A DNA stretch of 64,000 nt from Pterobdella sp. o SKG-2022 (lineage: Eukaryota; Annelida; Clitellata; Hirudinida; Piscicolidae), in contig OZ038323.1 of assembly GCA_964035795.1 (NCBI GenBank), positions 1,894,744-1,958,743 of the forward strand. Reading direction: 5' to 3'. The position numbers and the translations under genes were made by a program. The notes under the pieces are model-generated. The model was not told the DNA's origin. It made no database searches and saw only the letters and a program-made list of their open reading frames with translations. Shown here in pieces: positions 47,267 to 58,599 of this stretch; within the stretch, counting starts at the first letter, position 1; every line of letters begins with the position of its first letter.

Positions 47267-47764
47267 CTAAGCTGATAAAATTTCCGGTATCAGCCACAAG
47301 AACATTAAAAACAATATTGCGAATTGATATAACTTCACGATAAACAGCCGAACCTCTTCCTCCTCTTCAAAGTTCCTGGCTGGTACATCCAGAAAAAGAG
47401 GACCAAACTCCTCATCTTCATCCGAACTGTCTCTTCGACGCAGAATAAAAGGGCTTTCTTCTTCAACTTCACCGGTAGCTGTGTTGTATAATCGACCACG
47501 TAGATGGCGACCTCTGATGTTATTAAAGTTAAAATTCTTTGAACTGCGAGGCTTCGACAATATTTGAGAATATCCACGAGTATTCCATGAATTTTCTGGC
47601 TTTCTTTTTGACCCAGCATAAAAGTTTTCACCTCCAGGTGAGTTAGTATGCTGGTTGTAATTGTATTGTGGCCAAGCTTTTCCGTGCAACAAAGACTTAA
47701 GCTTTCTTCTACTGACTCTCTCAACGAAATTTTCCATAGTTTTTAGTTCAAAATTAGGTTTCAA
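47267..47764 (-). CDS. Uncharacterised tail-anchored-like small protein
   Basis: This is a single open frame of 165 codons. A second Met (MENFVERVSRRKLKSLL) is a plausible start nine residues in. The middle is basic and Asn/Ser/Gly-rich (GSKRKPENSWNTRGYSQILS). An acidic patch follows (RRRDSSDEDEEFGPLFLDV), then FEEEEEVRLFIVKLYQFAIL and a C-terminal hydrophobic helix FLMFLWLIPEILSA. A helix at the very C terminus suggests tail anchoring in a membrane. I do not recognise a family. Composition is clearly less AT-rich than its flanks, which supports coding. It could instead be an exon of a longer gene. Confidence 0.5.
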   Translation of the reverse strand: MKPNFELKTMENFVERVSRRKLKSLLHGKAWPQYNYNQHTNSPGGENFYAGSKRKPENSWNTRGYSQILSKPRSSKNFNFNNIRGRHLRGRLYNTATGEVEEESPFILRRRDSSDEDEEFGPLFLDVPARNFEEEEEVRLFIVKLYQFAILFLMFLWLIPEILSA

Positions 47765-48840
47765 GTTTCAAGCTGATAACTATAAAATGATCGTAAAAAC
47801 ATTCAACGTCATAAAAAAAAAAAGTTTATTGATGACAAAGATTAAGTTTTTTGTTGCGCTTTTTTTTTTGCTAAACTAGTTTGTAGCATTGATGGCTATA
47901 AGATGATGTCGGAAACTGAAGCTGCTAGAAAATAGTGTTTTCTTTTTTGGGTAAAAGCCCATTCTGTAATTTGAAAAATATTTCGATTAGTGTTTTTTTT
48001 AATGGCATGAAATCTTTCGTTGTTTACTTTGACGTGAGAGTCTGGTGTTCTTTGTCGTCTTGTGATATATATTTGTAAAAAATATTCGCAATATTTTCGT
48101 CAAACTCTCACCATGTTTCCATGCTGTTTTTGGCTATTGTGCTTTTATCAAAACTTATTTTACTCAGATTTTGCTCAAGTCTCTTTTTTCAAAGGGAGAA
48201 GGTATCATTATTTACCTGTTTGCTTTGATCATTCATGTGCATGCTTAATGGTGTGGCTTTGCTGAGTTGAAGTTTCTTATTCATACTGCTAGTGAGAATA
48301 ACAATAGCTCTTCATCAATTCTATGTATAGTAACCGACATGTTCGGCTGTTTGCGAAATTTTATTTTCAAAGATTAAATAAAAATCGGAATAACTTCAAT
48401 AATATTTTTGAAAATAATTGAAAGTTTAGCCAGAAAAAATGAAAGATCTGAAAAAGAGTGGTCGAAAGAAAGCGTATCTTTCAGAAAAAATTGTCATAAA
48501 GATGTGAGAGTTCTTTTCGAGTCGGATCTTTGAATGTTGGTTCGATGAGAGAAAAGGTTTTTAAAGTGGTGGAAACCGTCGAGGAGTAGAGTCGATCTGT
48601 CTTGTTTACAAAAGACTCTTTGGAATAACAAACTCAAACTTATTGCTGGCAGAAACTCTCGATGTATGTATTTTGGTTGTAGGAAGGATGAGGGCACTTG
48701 TAGTGTAGGAATTCTACTGGCTGAAAAGTGGTGGAAGAAAGTGTTTGAGGTGATAAGAGTCTGATAAAATCATTCTTATTTGAAAAGTGATTGGAACAGT
48801 TGTGTTTGTTTTTGTGAGTGTTTAAACACCCAAGCTAACC
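47765..48840. other. Unassigned stretch
   Basis: No supported gene. Short plus-strand frames (48062-48265) are Cys/Phe-rich but have no family or splice support. Confidence 0.4.
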
Positions 48841-48867
48841 TTAAGAAGAGTGTAAAAAATCAATTCT

Positions 48868-49380
48868 TCATCGATACAGACAGAACGTGACAGTGTGCTG
48901 CCGAGATACATGAACTTTTCTGCCACTGTAAGCTTCTTGCCATTGACTGTTATAACTGGCTCTGTGTGTTTTGGAGGCCGGTTGGTACATCCCTTCAGTT
49001 TTCTCGATACTTATTGTCAAGCCAAAGTCATCGCAGGCTTTGGCAAACCAATTTAAGCTTTTCTGCATATTTGACTGTGTGTCAGAATTCAATGCGCAGT
49101 CGTCTGCAAAGAGAAAGTCATGGGCAATGCCTTTCTGAACTTTGGTTTTTGCCCGAAGCCTACGTAATTTGAACAGCTTCTCATCAGTTCGGAATTTGAA
49201 GTCGACTTTGAAGTCACCAAGGCGAAAAGCGTCAGTCAGCATGGCTGAGAAAATTATACCGAAGAGATTTGGAGCAATAACGCAGCTCTGTTTTACGCCG
49301 CTTATGACTGGAAACGGCTTTGAGTACACTCCATCATCCTGCACGCTGCCTTGCATACCATCATGAAACTGTCTGATCAT
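48868..49380 (-). pseudogene. LINE RT palm segment (FADD)
   Basis: The 170-codon frame holds RT domains B to D: SGVKQSCVIAPNLFGIIFSA, then FLFADDCALN with the catalytic Asp pair, then ISIEKTEGMYQPA. Confidence 0.85.
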
Positions 49381-49673
49381 AATAATAAACTTACCAAGAC
49401 AGCCAAACTTGGCTATGATCTCCCAGAATCATTTTCTGCAGACAGTATCGAAAGCCTTTGTCAGGTCCACAAAAGTTGTGTAAAGATTGACATTTTGTCT
49501 TGACACCTTTTCTGGAGTTGACGTGCTGCAAAGATCATGTACGCCGTGCCGTGCCGCGCCTTAGTCTGATTCTGCACTGACTTTCAGGCAATAGGCCGTT
49601 TTCCAGGTGGTCAATCAAGTGGTTTAGCAGAACTCTAGCCAAGATCTTCCCAGCGATAGAAAGTAGCGAAATA

Positions 49674-50315
49674 TCATGATGGTTGTCGCATATCTGACAA
49701 TTTCTGACTTTTCAAAAAGTGCTTGATTGGGACTTGGGGCAGTCTTTCGATCGCTTTTTCGTTAATAGTGGAGGAACGGTTGAGAACACATTTGAAGTGT
49801 TTTGCCCAGCGTTCAAGAATTTTCTCCTTGTCTGTAATCAGTACGTTTTCATCTGCGCTAAAAAGGGAAGACGACCCAGATGAAGTTGGTCCGTAGACAG
49901 TTTTGAGTGCACTGTAAAAGTTTTTTAAGTCATTGTGATCAGCAAAACATTGGACTTTGTTGGTTTTCTCACTGAGCCATTTATCCTGCTTTCGACGCAG
50001 CTCTAGCCGTATATTTCTCTTAATGTTGCAGAATGCAGCTTCCTTCGCTGTAGATGACGGGTCATTAATGTGTGCTCTGTGGAGACGGTGTTTCTCATCT
50101 AACAAGGACTGAATGTGTTCATTGTTTTCATTGAACCAATCCTTGTGCTTTCGTTTAGTAGTACCCACCACTTCTAAGCCTGTAGCATAGACGATATCTC
50201 TGAATGTCGCCCAGTCAGACTCAGCATCCTGTGAGTCAAAGCTCTGCCGTTGCAGCTTGTTGTCAAGCTTTTTAGTCAATGCCTGTTTGATGTGATTTCT
50301 TTTAAGCTTTTTCAC
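49674..50315 (-). pseudogene. LINE endonuclease-RT linker segment
   Basis: The 213-codon frame is basic and helical (AFCNIKRNIRLELRRKQDKW, LSEKTNKVQCFADHNDLKNF). It ends in the pre-RT EKILERWAKHF block, which matches the linker of APE-type LINEs. Confidence 0.8.
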
Positions 50316-51489
50316 ATCCAGGCGTTTTGGGCTTTTTTTCCTGCAGTCGTCTTTGCGGCTGAATCCTGATGTTCAGCTTTGAGATCAACAAGCGATGAGC
50401 TGTCCAACACTGCCTCGCACATGGCTTTTGTGACCCTGACGTCTTTTTTGTTCTTCTGCCTGACGATGACATAGTCCAGAAAGTGCCAGTGCTTGGAAGG
50501 AGGATGCATCTAAATTGTCTTGTTACGGCTGGGTGAGCGAAAGACTGTGTTTGTGAGCAGCGCAAGATTCCAGTAGCAGTGTGCTGTTGCATTTGCCTAC
50601 TCCATATTTCCCCAAAATTCTTGCTCATGATGTCTAATCATTGCCAATCCTAGCGTTGAAATCACCAAGAATTAAGAGTTTTTCTGCTTTGAGCATAGTA
50701 GCAATTGCTGCTTGCGGGTGTTTGTAGAATTTTTTTTTAACCTTATCAGGATTGGCCAGGGTGGGAGCGTAGGCGCTGATCAGAATGGCGTACCGCTTTC
50801 TGGGCTATGGTAGACGGACGGTCATCAGACAATCATTAATATCTCTAGATGACAAAACTAGCTTGTTGACCAAATTGGATTTGACAGCTCTTGCCTCACG
50901 GCGTTAATCTTTTTTGCGTCCAATCCAGAAAAATTTGTAGCCAGCATGTACTTTTGACAGTTGACCTTCATCGCTAAGGGCTGCGATCAGTATCCTGTAT
51001 TTTACCAGCTTTCTTGCAATCAGTGCAGACCTCCTTTCAGGTCTGTCAGTCCCAGCACCATGAATCATGGTTCACACATTCCATGCGCTTAAAATGAGTG
51101 GAATCACCTTTGCTCTTGTATATTTCTTACCGCTTTTAGTGGGGTCCCACCAACTGCGGCTAGCTGGCCAAGATACAGTAAAACAGAAAATGTTTGAAAC
51201 ATCTTTTCAATTCATAGACTAGGAGAGAAAGCAGTGCTGTTCTAAAAAAGGCTGCTCCGTCGCTCAAATGGCTGCCCAAACCCATCGCTACTTCTGTCAA
51301 TAGCAAATGACCATATGGCCTGAGCCGCCTACATGTAGAATTGTGACTACGACTTTCAGCTTATCCATGCCTGTCACCTCGCCACGTTACCATCGCCACG
51401 TTCCTATCACCGTAGGGCTTGTGAAAGAATGATGTGAGGAATTTGATGAAATTGTGATTTGCGCGTGAAATGGTTTAAAGTGAAGTAGA

Positions 51490-52150
51490 GTTGCACATGG
51501 TTGTCAGCTTCACTTTCTCGTTCTGACCCATCTATGTCCAGCAGCAAGACAAAATCGAGACGGCTAGAGATAAATCAGGGTGTTCTTAGTCCATTACTTT
51601 TTTTTATTGTGCTAAAAGCTCTATTTTTGGAGTTTAGTACAGATTGCCTTTGGGAGTTTTTGTATGCTGAAGATTTAATGGTAATTGCTCAGTCCATGGA
51701 TGAACTATTAGCGAAGTTGAAAACATGGAGATCGGAGATGGAAAAAAAATGGTTGAATGTGAATATTGGGTAAAACAAAGCTAATGATTTCTGGTTCAAA
51801 CCTTGATATGTTGAAGAAATCTGGGAAGTATCCTTGTGGTGTATGCCATACAGGTGTGGGTAGAGATGCTGTTCACTGTGGTGGTTGCAGACAATGGGTG
51901 CACAAAAAATGCAGCGACATAAAAGGCTCTTTAACTTTGGATTCTGACTTCAAATGTGCTCGTTGCCTTGGTACAGCACGGCCTGTTGATGATAGATTAG
52001 TGAAGGAAGTGATGGTTGGTGAGAGAAAATTGGAAATTTTCTTAGAGTTCTGCTATCTTGGGATATTTTATCTGCAGATGGTGGATATAAGCTCGTTTCA
52101 ATAGCACGTTGTAAATGTGCCTGGACTAAATTTCACCATCCATTTTTTAC
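51490..52150 (+). mobile_element. LINE RT fragment with downstream zinc finger
   Basis: The frame 51501-51773 has RRLEINQGVLSPLLFFIVL and LWEFLYAEDLMVIAQSMDEL, RT domains B and C with YAED in place of YADD. The next frame continues KTKLMISGSNLDMLKKSGKY and then a finger: PCGVCHTGVGRDAVHCGGCR followed by QWVHKKCSDIKG and CARC. The Cys/His spacing is PHD/RING-like. The final part (CYLGIF..., ARCKCAWTKF) is the usual post-RT block. It is 5'-truncated and frame-broken. Confidence 0.85.
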
Positions 52151-52159
52151 TAAATATGG

Positions 52160-54620
52160 AGATAAATTGAGGGAAAAAATGGAAAATAAACACATCCAAA
52201 ATATAGGATACGAAGTGGCAATTAAAAATCTGAAACAAAAACTTAAAGCAACCAGTCATGGAAATAGAATAAACCAATACAAAAAAAAACCAATTGTTTC
52301 AGCACAACCAAAAATTTTTTATCAACAACTGAAAAGTAAAGAAATTGAACAAAAACCGCCATAAACTGAACCACATGAAAAGTTCTGGAAATCCATTTTG
52401 GAAAATGATACCAAACACAATGAAAAAACCTTTTGGATTGACAAAGTAAAAAACCATTTAAATAGGAAAAAACCATAAAAGGATATGGAAATAACAATTT
52501 AAGACCTACGCAAAACACTCCAAAGTAAGGCCAATTGGAAAGCCCCAGAAATAGACGGTGTTCAAAGCTACTGGTTATAAAACTTTACGAGTCAACATGA
52601 TAAGTTGACTGAGCTTCTAAATGAAGGTTCTCAAAATGGATGACTACTGGAAGAACTGTGCTCATAAGAAAGACAAGTCTAAGGGAACGATGCCTGAAAT
52701 TACAGGCCCATCACATGCTTACCATTGCTATGAAAAACATGACTTCTATAATTTCCAAGAAAATGTACAGACACCTGATTTGATAGGGTTTGAACAAAAA
52801 GGAAGTCGAGCTTTGACTAGAGGTACTAAAGACCACCTAATGTTGGATAAAGCTACAATGAAAGATAGTAGATACAGAAAAACAAACTTAGCCATGGCCT
52901 GGATAGATTACCAGAAAGCCTATGACATGGTTCTTTATTCATGGATAGTCGAAAGCTTGGAAATGATTGGTGCTCCAATTAACTTTATCAAATTTTTTGA
53001 AACTTCTATGGCTCAATGGGAAACGAAACTGAGCACCCGTGAGAGAAGTCGGCAAACATCAAGATCAAGCGCAGTATATTCCAAGAGGACTCATTATCCC
53101 CACTAATTTTTGTAATAGCCTTGATTTAATTAAGTGTAATCCCAAGAGCAACGTCGATGAGCTATAAGTTCAAAAATTGAATCACATTCAATCACCTTCT
53201 TTTCATGGATGATTTGAAGCTATTTGCAAAAAATAAAAAGAAACTTGGAAGTCTTATCAATACTGTCAAAATATACTCCGATGACATAATAATGAATTTT
53301 GGACTCTACAAATGTGCATGTATAACAATAGAGAGGAAAGAAAATACATGAAAACGGAATACGCTTGCCAAATAGCGAAACTAGCAATGATTTGGAAGAA
53401 CATGTCTCAGTTTACTTGAAGGAGATAAGCTAAAATCCACTGAAACCAAAAACAGAGTCAAAGCAGAATACTTAAAGAAAGTTGAAAAAATTTTGAAAAC
53501 AAAATTGAACAGTGGTAATTTAACGAAAAATATTAATGCTTGGGCTTTTGCCATATTAAGATATAGTGCTGGATACGTTAAGTGGAACAAGGAAGAGCTC
53601 GAGAATCTTGGTAGAAAAACTAGAAAGTTGTTGACAATATACAAACCATTACATCTTAGATCAAATGTTGCTAGATTATAAATATACCAGAAAAGAAGGT
53701 GGCAGAGGCCTAATATCAGTAGAGGAATGTGTCAGAACTGAAGAACACAGCCTTTCAAATTACGTAAAGCAACTGAAAAATGGTCGAATGAAAGAATGCT
53801 CGAAAATTTTTGAACTCATAAGAGATGAAAAAGCCTTAATAAACGAATTTAAACCAACAAGCAAAAAGAGTGGCAAATAAGATCTTGCATGGAAAATTCG
53901 AGAGACAGACAGGAGATAAACGTGCTCTTGGATCATGGCTGTGGTTGAACAGAGGGACACTAAAAAAAACCGAAAGCCTACTGACAGCTGCCCAAAAACA
54001 AGTTCTTAGGAAAAATTACAGAAGAGCTAAGATTGAAAAAAAAACTTTTTTGTGCAGAATGCAAAAAGGCAGATGAGACGGTTGGCTACCTCGTTTCAGA
54101 ATGCCAGAAAATGGCTCTTAAAGAATACAAGGCAAAACATGACAGGATCGTCACAGCTGTTCATTGGTGCCTTTGTAAGAAGTATGGAATCTCTGCCAGT
54201 GACCAATGGCATCAGCATAGAGCTAAAAAAGTTATTGAAAGTGAAATGCAAAATTACTATGGGACTACATTATCTTCACAGACCATAATATAGATGCAAG
54301 AAGGCCGGACATTATCCTTGTGAATAAAAAAGCCAAAGAATACCTGATACATAACTGTACCTGGAGATGTTAGAGTAGAAGAAAAAAAAATGAAGAGTGA
54401 AAAGTACAGAGACCTATGCCGTGAAATAAAAAAACTATGGAATGTGGATTGTGAAATAATTCCCATAGTAGTAGAAACACTCGGTACTTTGCCTAAAAGA
54501 CTCACATCATACATCTTTTTCCTTGGAATAAATTCCTCCGTAGAGACTATCCAGAAAACAGCAATTTTAGGCTCGGCAAGAATTTTACGAAGAGTTTTTA
54601 CTTTAGCGGCTTATCTGAGC
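52160..54620 (+). mobile_element. R2/R4-type LINE copy 1 (heavily decayed)
   Basis: Many small frames follow the order of a restriction-like-endonuclease (REL) LINE. RYRKTNLAMAWIDYQKAYDM is RT domain A. The YxDD box is decayed to FHG*. The sequence SNVARLYTRKEGGRGLISVE (across a frame change), ENCRRAKIEK-like KNYRRAKIEKKTFLCRMQK, and CAECKKADETVGYLVSECQK with KEYKAKHDR form the CCHC knuckle (Cys-x2-Cys, His lost to Tyr, Cys). RRPDIILVNKKAKEYLI (in frame pieces near 54297-54350) is the REL nuclease core, and IIPIVVETLGTLPKRL and KTAILGSARILRRVF are the C terminus. It has numerous stops. Confidence 0.85.
53665..54293 (+). pseudogene. Copy 1 thumb and zinc-knuckle segments
   Basis: Three overlapping frames carry EGGRGLISVEECVRTEEHSL, LGSWLWLNRGTLKKTESLLT, AAQKQVLRKNYRRAK, and CAECKKADETVGYLVSECQK. 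They align in order with the second copy at 56390-56990. Confidence 0.75.
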
Positions 54621-54722
54621 TAACCAAAAAAACAGATTGATAAAAACAATGTCCAAGCGAAACCAAAAATCTCTAGGTGAAAAATAAAACTTCAAGAAAA
54701 AATAAAAAATCTTAGAGAAGAT

Positions 54723-56327
54723 TTGAGTATAATCGAAGAGATTCTGAAAGACAAAAGAAGCTCAAAAGTAAAAACAAAAGCAAATTTGGTAAAGAAAAAA
54801 CTAAGAATGGAAGAAAATAGCTGTAAAGAAATAAGCGAAGCCTTAAAACAAAGAATTCAAGCCAAATCACACAGAATTCAAAGATATGACAAAAGAAAAA
54901 GATTCTTTGAGCAAAACAGGCTGTTTAACCTTAATGCCAAAAAATTTTATAGAGAGATAAATGGAAAAAACGCAATAGTAAATAAGCCACCAAATCGAAA
55001 AGAAACAGCAAAATATTGGAAAAGCATCTGGGAGAACGAAGAAAAACACAATGAAACCGCTGAATGGCTTTCCCGTATAAGAAAACATGTGAAGCAACTA
55101 ACAGCCACAAGCCAAAAATGGGAAAAAATTACTGCAGAAAACATAAAAGAAGAATTGAAAAACAAGCCAAATTGGAAAACGCCAGGTTCAGACCAAATCC
55201 CAAACTTTTGGTTGAAGAAGCTCAACACAAGCCACTCATTCCTAGCTAACGCTTTGAATGAAATAATGGAAGATCCCAACAAGAGTCCAAAGTGGCTAAC
55301 AGAAGGGAACACATACTTAGTGGGAAAAGATCAAAACACGCAAGATCCAAAGAACTATCGCCCGATCACATGTCTACCCACCATTTATAAAACATTGACG
55401 TCGATATTAGCAAAAAAAACTTACTCTTACTTGGAAAATTTTCAGCTGTTACCGGAAGAACAAAAAGGCTGTAGAGTAGGTTTATTTGGAAGCAAGGACC
55501 AACTGCTAATAAATCGGATGATCACTGGAATCACAAAAAATAAAAAAGGCGCTCTATCTCAAGCATGGATAGATTATAAAAAAGCTTTCGACAGTGTACC
55601 GCACTCATGGATCTTAGAAGCCATGAAGATGTACGGAATTCACTCTCGGATTGTTGAATTCATCTTGCGTACCATTCCTCAATGGAGAATAAACCTAGGA
55701 CTGAGACACATGAAGGGAAATATGGAAATTCCTGGGATCAAAATAAAGACAGGGATTTTCCAAGAAGATTCTTTGTCACCTCTTATTTTCTGCCTATCAC
55801 TTTGCCCTTTGAGTATTCTTTTGAATGAGAAAAACTCTCCAGCTATTAAAATAGGCAAAGCTGAAAAAGGAAAAAAACTCAACCATCTATTCTACATGGA
55901 CGATCTAAAAATTTACAACAAATCAGACTCTGATTTAAGATCACTCCTTAGAATAGTCAAAAAGTTCAGCGATGACATTAGGATGGAATTTGGCTTAGAA
56001 AAATGTGCAAAGATATCCATAATTAAAAGTAAAATAGTGAGAAGCTCCAACATCAGTCTGAATGAGCATACGCACATAAAAGAATTATCTAATACCGAAT
56101 CGTACAAATACCTAGGGGTCGAAGAGTCATCTAATACACACCACAAAAACATGAGAGAGAGATTAAAAAAGGAATATTACAGAAGGTTAAGAATGATACT
56201 GAGCACAGAACTTAGCTCGCCAAGCAAAATTATAGAAATAAACAGCTTGACTATACCAGTCTTATCCTATAGCTTTGGCGTAGTGAACTGGTCGAAAACT
56301 GACGTACAAGGAATAGACAGAAAATGA
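54723..56327 (+). pseudogene. Copy 2 RT open frame, 534 codons
   Basis: The N-terminal 100 residues are Lys/Arg-rich (SHRIQRYDKRKRFFEQNRLF). NPKNYRPITCLPTIYKTLTS and EEQKGCRVGLFGSKDQLLIN are the conserved fingers. WIDYKKAFDSV and FYMDDLKIY are catalytic. SYKYLGVEESSNTHHKNM is the thumb start. It ends prematurely at GIDRK through a frameshift; the downstream frame resumes with RKKLTMFKMHHPRADTERLY. Confidence 0.9.
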
Positions 56328-56668
56328 GAAAAAAACTGACAATGTTCAAAATGCATCACCCTCGAGCCGACACAGAAAGACTCTACGTTTCTAGGTCAGA
56401 AGGAGGAAGAGGATTGATGCAGGTAGAATCCCACTTTTACACAATTCTCGCTGGCCTGGAAATGTATTTAAAGAAACAAACTACTCCTTTAATGTGTGCA
56501 GTAACAGAACACGAAGAATCGAAAAAGTCTGCTTATAGTCTCTTTGAAATCAATAAAAAAGTGAGAAGAGCATTTAATCTGAACTTTGAGAATACAGTTT
56601 CTCAAGAAAATTTTCACCCAAGTACGGCAGCGCGTAAAACAAAATACATCGTAAAAAAACACTCATGA
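56324..56668 (+). pseudogene. Copy 2 thumb segment after frameshift
   Basis: KKLTMFKMHHPRADTERLYV and SRSEGGRGLMQVESHFYTIL follow directly the RT homology of the previous frame. One missing base explains the break. Confidence 0.85.
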
Positions 56669-57249
56669 AGGAAATTCAAAACAAATACACAAATAAGCCT
56701 ATGCACGGTCAGTATGCACAAGCCCTTAAAAGTGAACAAATAGACAAGAAAAAATCCATAGCATGGTTTCGCAGCGCTGGGTTAAAAGAAACAACTGAGA
56801 GCCTCATAATTGCCGCCCAAGATCAGACGCTTGCAACAAATTATTATAAAAATAAAATATTGAAAAAAAGCGTTGATCCAAATTGTAGGCTTTGCGGAAC
56901 TCACCCTGAAACAATATCACACATTGTTTCAGGATGCCCAATGCTGGCAAAGCACGAGTACCTAGAGCGCCACAACAGAGTTGCTAAATTTATCTACTGG
57001 AAAATATGTAAGACACATGGATTTGAAGTCAAAATTAAGTGGTACGAACACGAAATAGAGATATCAAGATGCTGGAATATGAATACAAAAGTAGTTCCAA
57101 TAGTTGTGGGCGCGCTGGGAACAGTCGGAAAAGATTTAAGTCTCAAACTTTCAACGTTTTCTGGATCACTTGAAATTTATGAAATCCAGAAAACAGCGCT
57201 TATGGGCACGGCGCACATTTTAAGAAGAGTTTTGGCCCGTAATGAATGA
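56665..57249 (+). pseudogene. Copy 2 zinc-knuckle and C-terminal segment
   Basis: It carries the CCHC knuckle with all four ligands, YLERHNRVAKFIYWKICKTH, then a jump from KWYEHEIEISRCWNMNTKVV to the C-terminal block. Comparison with copy 1 shows the REL endonuclease core missing at this jump. Confidence 0.85.
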
Positions 57250-57330
57250 ATAGCATCGAACTCTACTACCCTAGGGTCTTGGTAAGACTCCGGTAGTAGT
57301 TTAAATCCCAGTACGTATACTATGTTAAAA

Positions 57331-57620
<290 letters not shown>

Positions 57621-57710
57621 TGAAGGACTTTTAAAGCGCCTTTCACGCATCGTTCAGAGGCGCTCTGCTATGAACTGCTTTGAAACATTTAAAATAAGAT
57701 AGTGCATCTG
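57621..57710 (-). mobile_element. LINE 3' tail, opposite orientation (short)
   Basis: On the minus strand GCAGAGCGCCTCTGAACGAT, then GAAAGGCGCTTTAAAAGTCC runs into ATT repeats. GCGCTTT followed by ATT repeats also ends the L2-like LINE at 44.1 kb. The TAA array may thus have begun as this element's tail. Confidence 0.5.
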
Positions 57711-57854
57711 AAATAGATGATACTATCACTGGTTTATTATAACTGACTTCTAAAGCTACGGTGAGCTGGATGAAATTATTGGCAGATCAAATATGAGAGA
57801 GAGCGTATCGATAGACTGGAAAAAAAATTATTATTATTAGGGCTGGTGACTGAT

Positions 57855-58080
57855 GTCGCCTCACTCTTGTTGGAGGAATCCCTCTTTTGACAGCTTCCAT
57901 TGCTTCCTGTCATTTGCCACAGCCATCCAGTTGACTCCATAGTATTTTGTCAGAGGACCAACCCATCTTGTTTTTAGTCTAGCTCTTCTTTTTTTGTTTC
58001 CACGTGGATACCAATGAGTCACTCTGAGTGTCCAGCGGTTATCTGTGAATCTTGCCAATTGCCCCGCTCACCGGTGTAGG
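57855..58080 (-). mobile_element. APE-type LINE C-terminal tail
   Basis: The frame ARFTDNRWTLRVTHWYPRGN, KKRRARLKTRWVGPLTKYYG, VNWMAVANDRKQWKLSKEGF is the W-x-P-R-G...R-x-K-T-R-W...D-R-x-x-W tail of RTE/Jockey-like ORF2 proteins. Only this end is present. Confidence 0.88.
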
Positions 58081-58104
58081 TAATCTTTGACAGTATTTTT
58101 AATG

Positions 58105-58270
58105 TCGCGAATATTTGTCTTAGTACAAATCCAGGTATTCAACAGTTTTCAACATCAATCTATGGGAAAAATTTAGTACATTTATTGAGCTAAAATAGCT
58201 AAAATTTTTGGTAAGTATAGCCTTACCATAATACCTTAGCATAAAAAGTTTGTTGAAATTATTGGTATTT
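58105..58270 (+). repeat. Hairpin repeat family, best-preserved hairpin
   Basis: CATCAATCTATGGGAAAAAT, then TAGTACATTTATTGAGCTAA, then GGTAAGTATAGCCTTACC, a perfect 6-bp stem with a 6-base loop. The copies in the PLE arms are related. Confidence 0.7.
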
Positions 58271-58599
58271 ATAGTAAATAAATTTTGTAGGTTCAGGTAA
58301 ATTATATTTATAAATTTGAGACTGCATTAATTTTATAATTGTCTATATAATCAAGTAATCTAAGGTTAAAAGAATTATTTTGTAAACGATGTAGTTTAGA
58401 TATGCTTTAGACTTCGAAGGTATTAGGTTTTTTATCAAATAATGTTACCCCTAAAAATGCTCACTCCATTTTGTTCTGGGATAGGCAGAGTGCTTCTAGT
58501 TTGGTGTCACTTAACGACCGTGTCTGACAAGACTCTTAAAAATGTTTTGCAGTTGTGTTTCAAATTCTTGCTTGTGTGCACTTAAGTCTTGGAGATGTG

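Larger units (their letters stand above)
48850..51180 (-). mobile_element. APE-type LINE, nearly full-length ORF2, decayed
   Basis: The minus strand from 51180 encodes an apurinic-like endonuclease remnant (ISAYAPTLANPDKVKKKFYK, then LLILGDFNARIG, the catalytic D-x-N block). A linker follows (50315-49674, KRKHKDWFNENNEHIQSLLD, EKILERWAKHFKCVLNRSS). The RT reads DISLLSIAGKILARVLLNHL, MIRQFHDGMQGSVQDDG, FPVISGVKQSCVIAPNLF and DFLFADDCALNSDTQSNMQK. Domain order is that of APE-bearing LINEs. The G of the V-K-Q-G-C motif is Ser, and several frames are needed. The endonuclease-to-thumb order on one strand shows a single insertion. Confidence 0.9.
54670..57249 (+). mobile_element. R2/R4-type LINE copy 2 (near-complete ORF, one frameshift)
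   Basis: A long frame (54723-56327, open further upstream) covers the basic N-terminal part, the RT with DYKKAFDSVPHSWILEAMKM (domain A), GIFQEDSLSPLIFCLSL (B, with E replacing the usual G) and HLFYMDDLKIYNKSDSDL (C, intact YMDD), and the thumb. A frameshift at about 56325 moves to 56324-56668, and a second break to 56665-57249. The last part has a CCHC knuckle (CRLCGTHPETISHIVSGC) and the C terminus VVPIVVGALGTVGKDLS, KTALMGTAHILRRVL. The REL nuclease core (RPD...K) present in copy 1 is absent here. It is immediately downstream of copy 1 and upstream of a TAA array. Confidence 0.92.
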
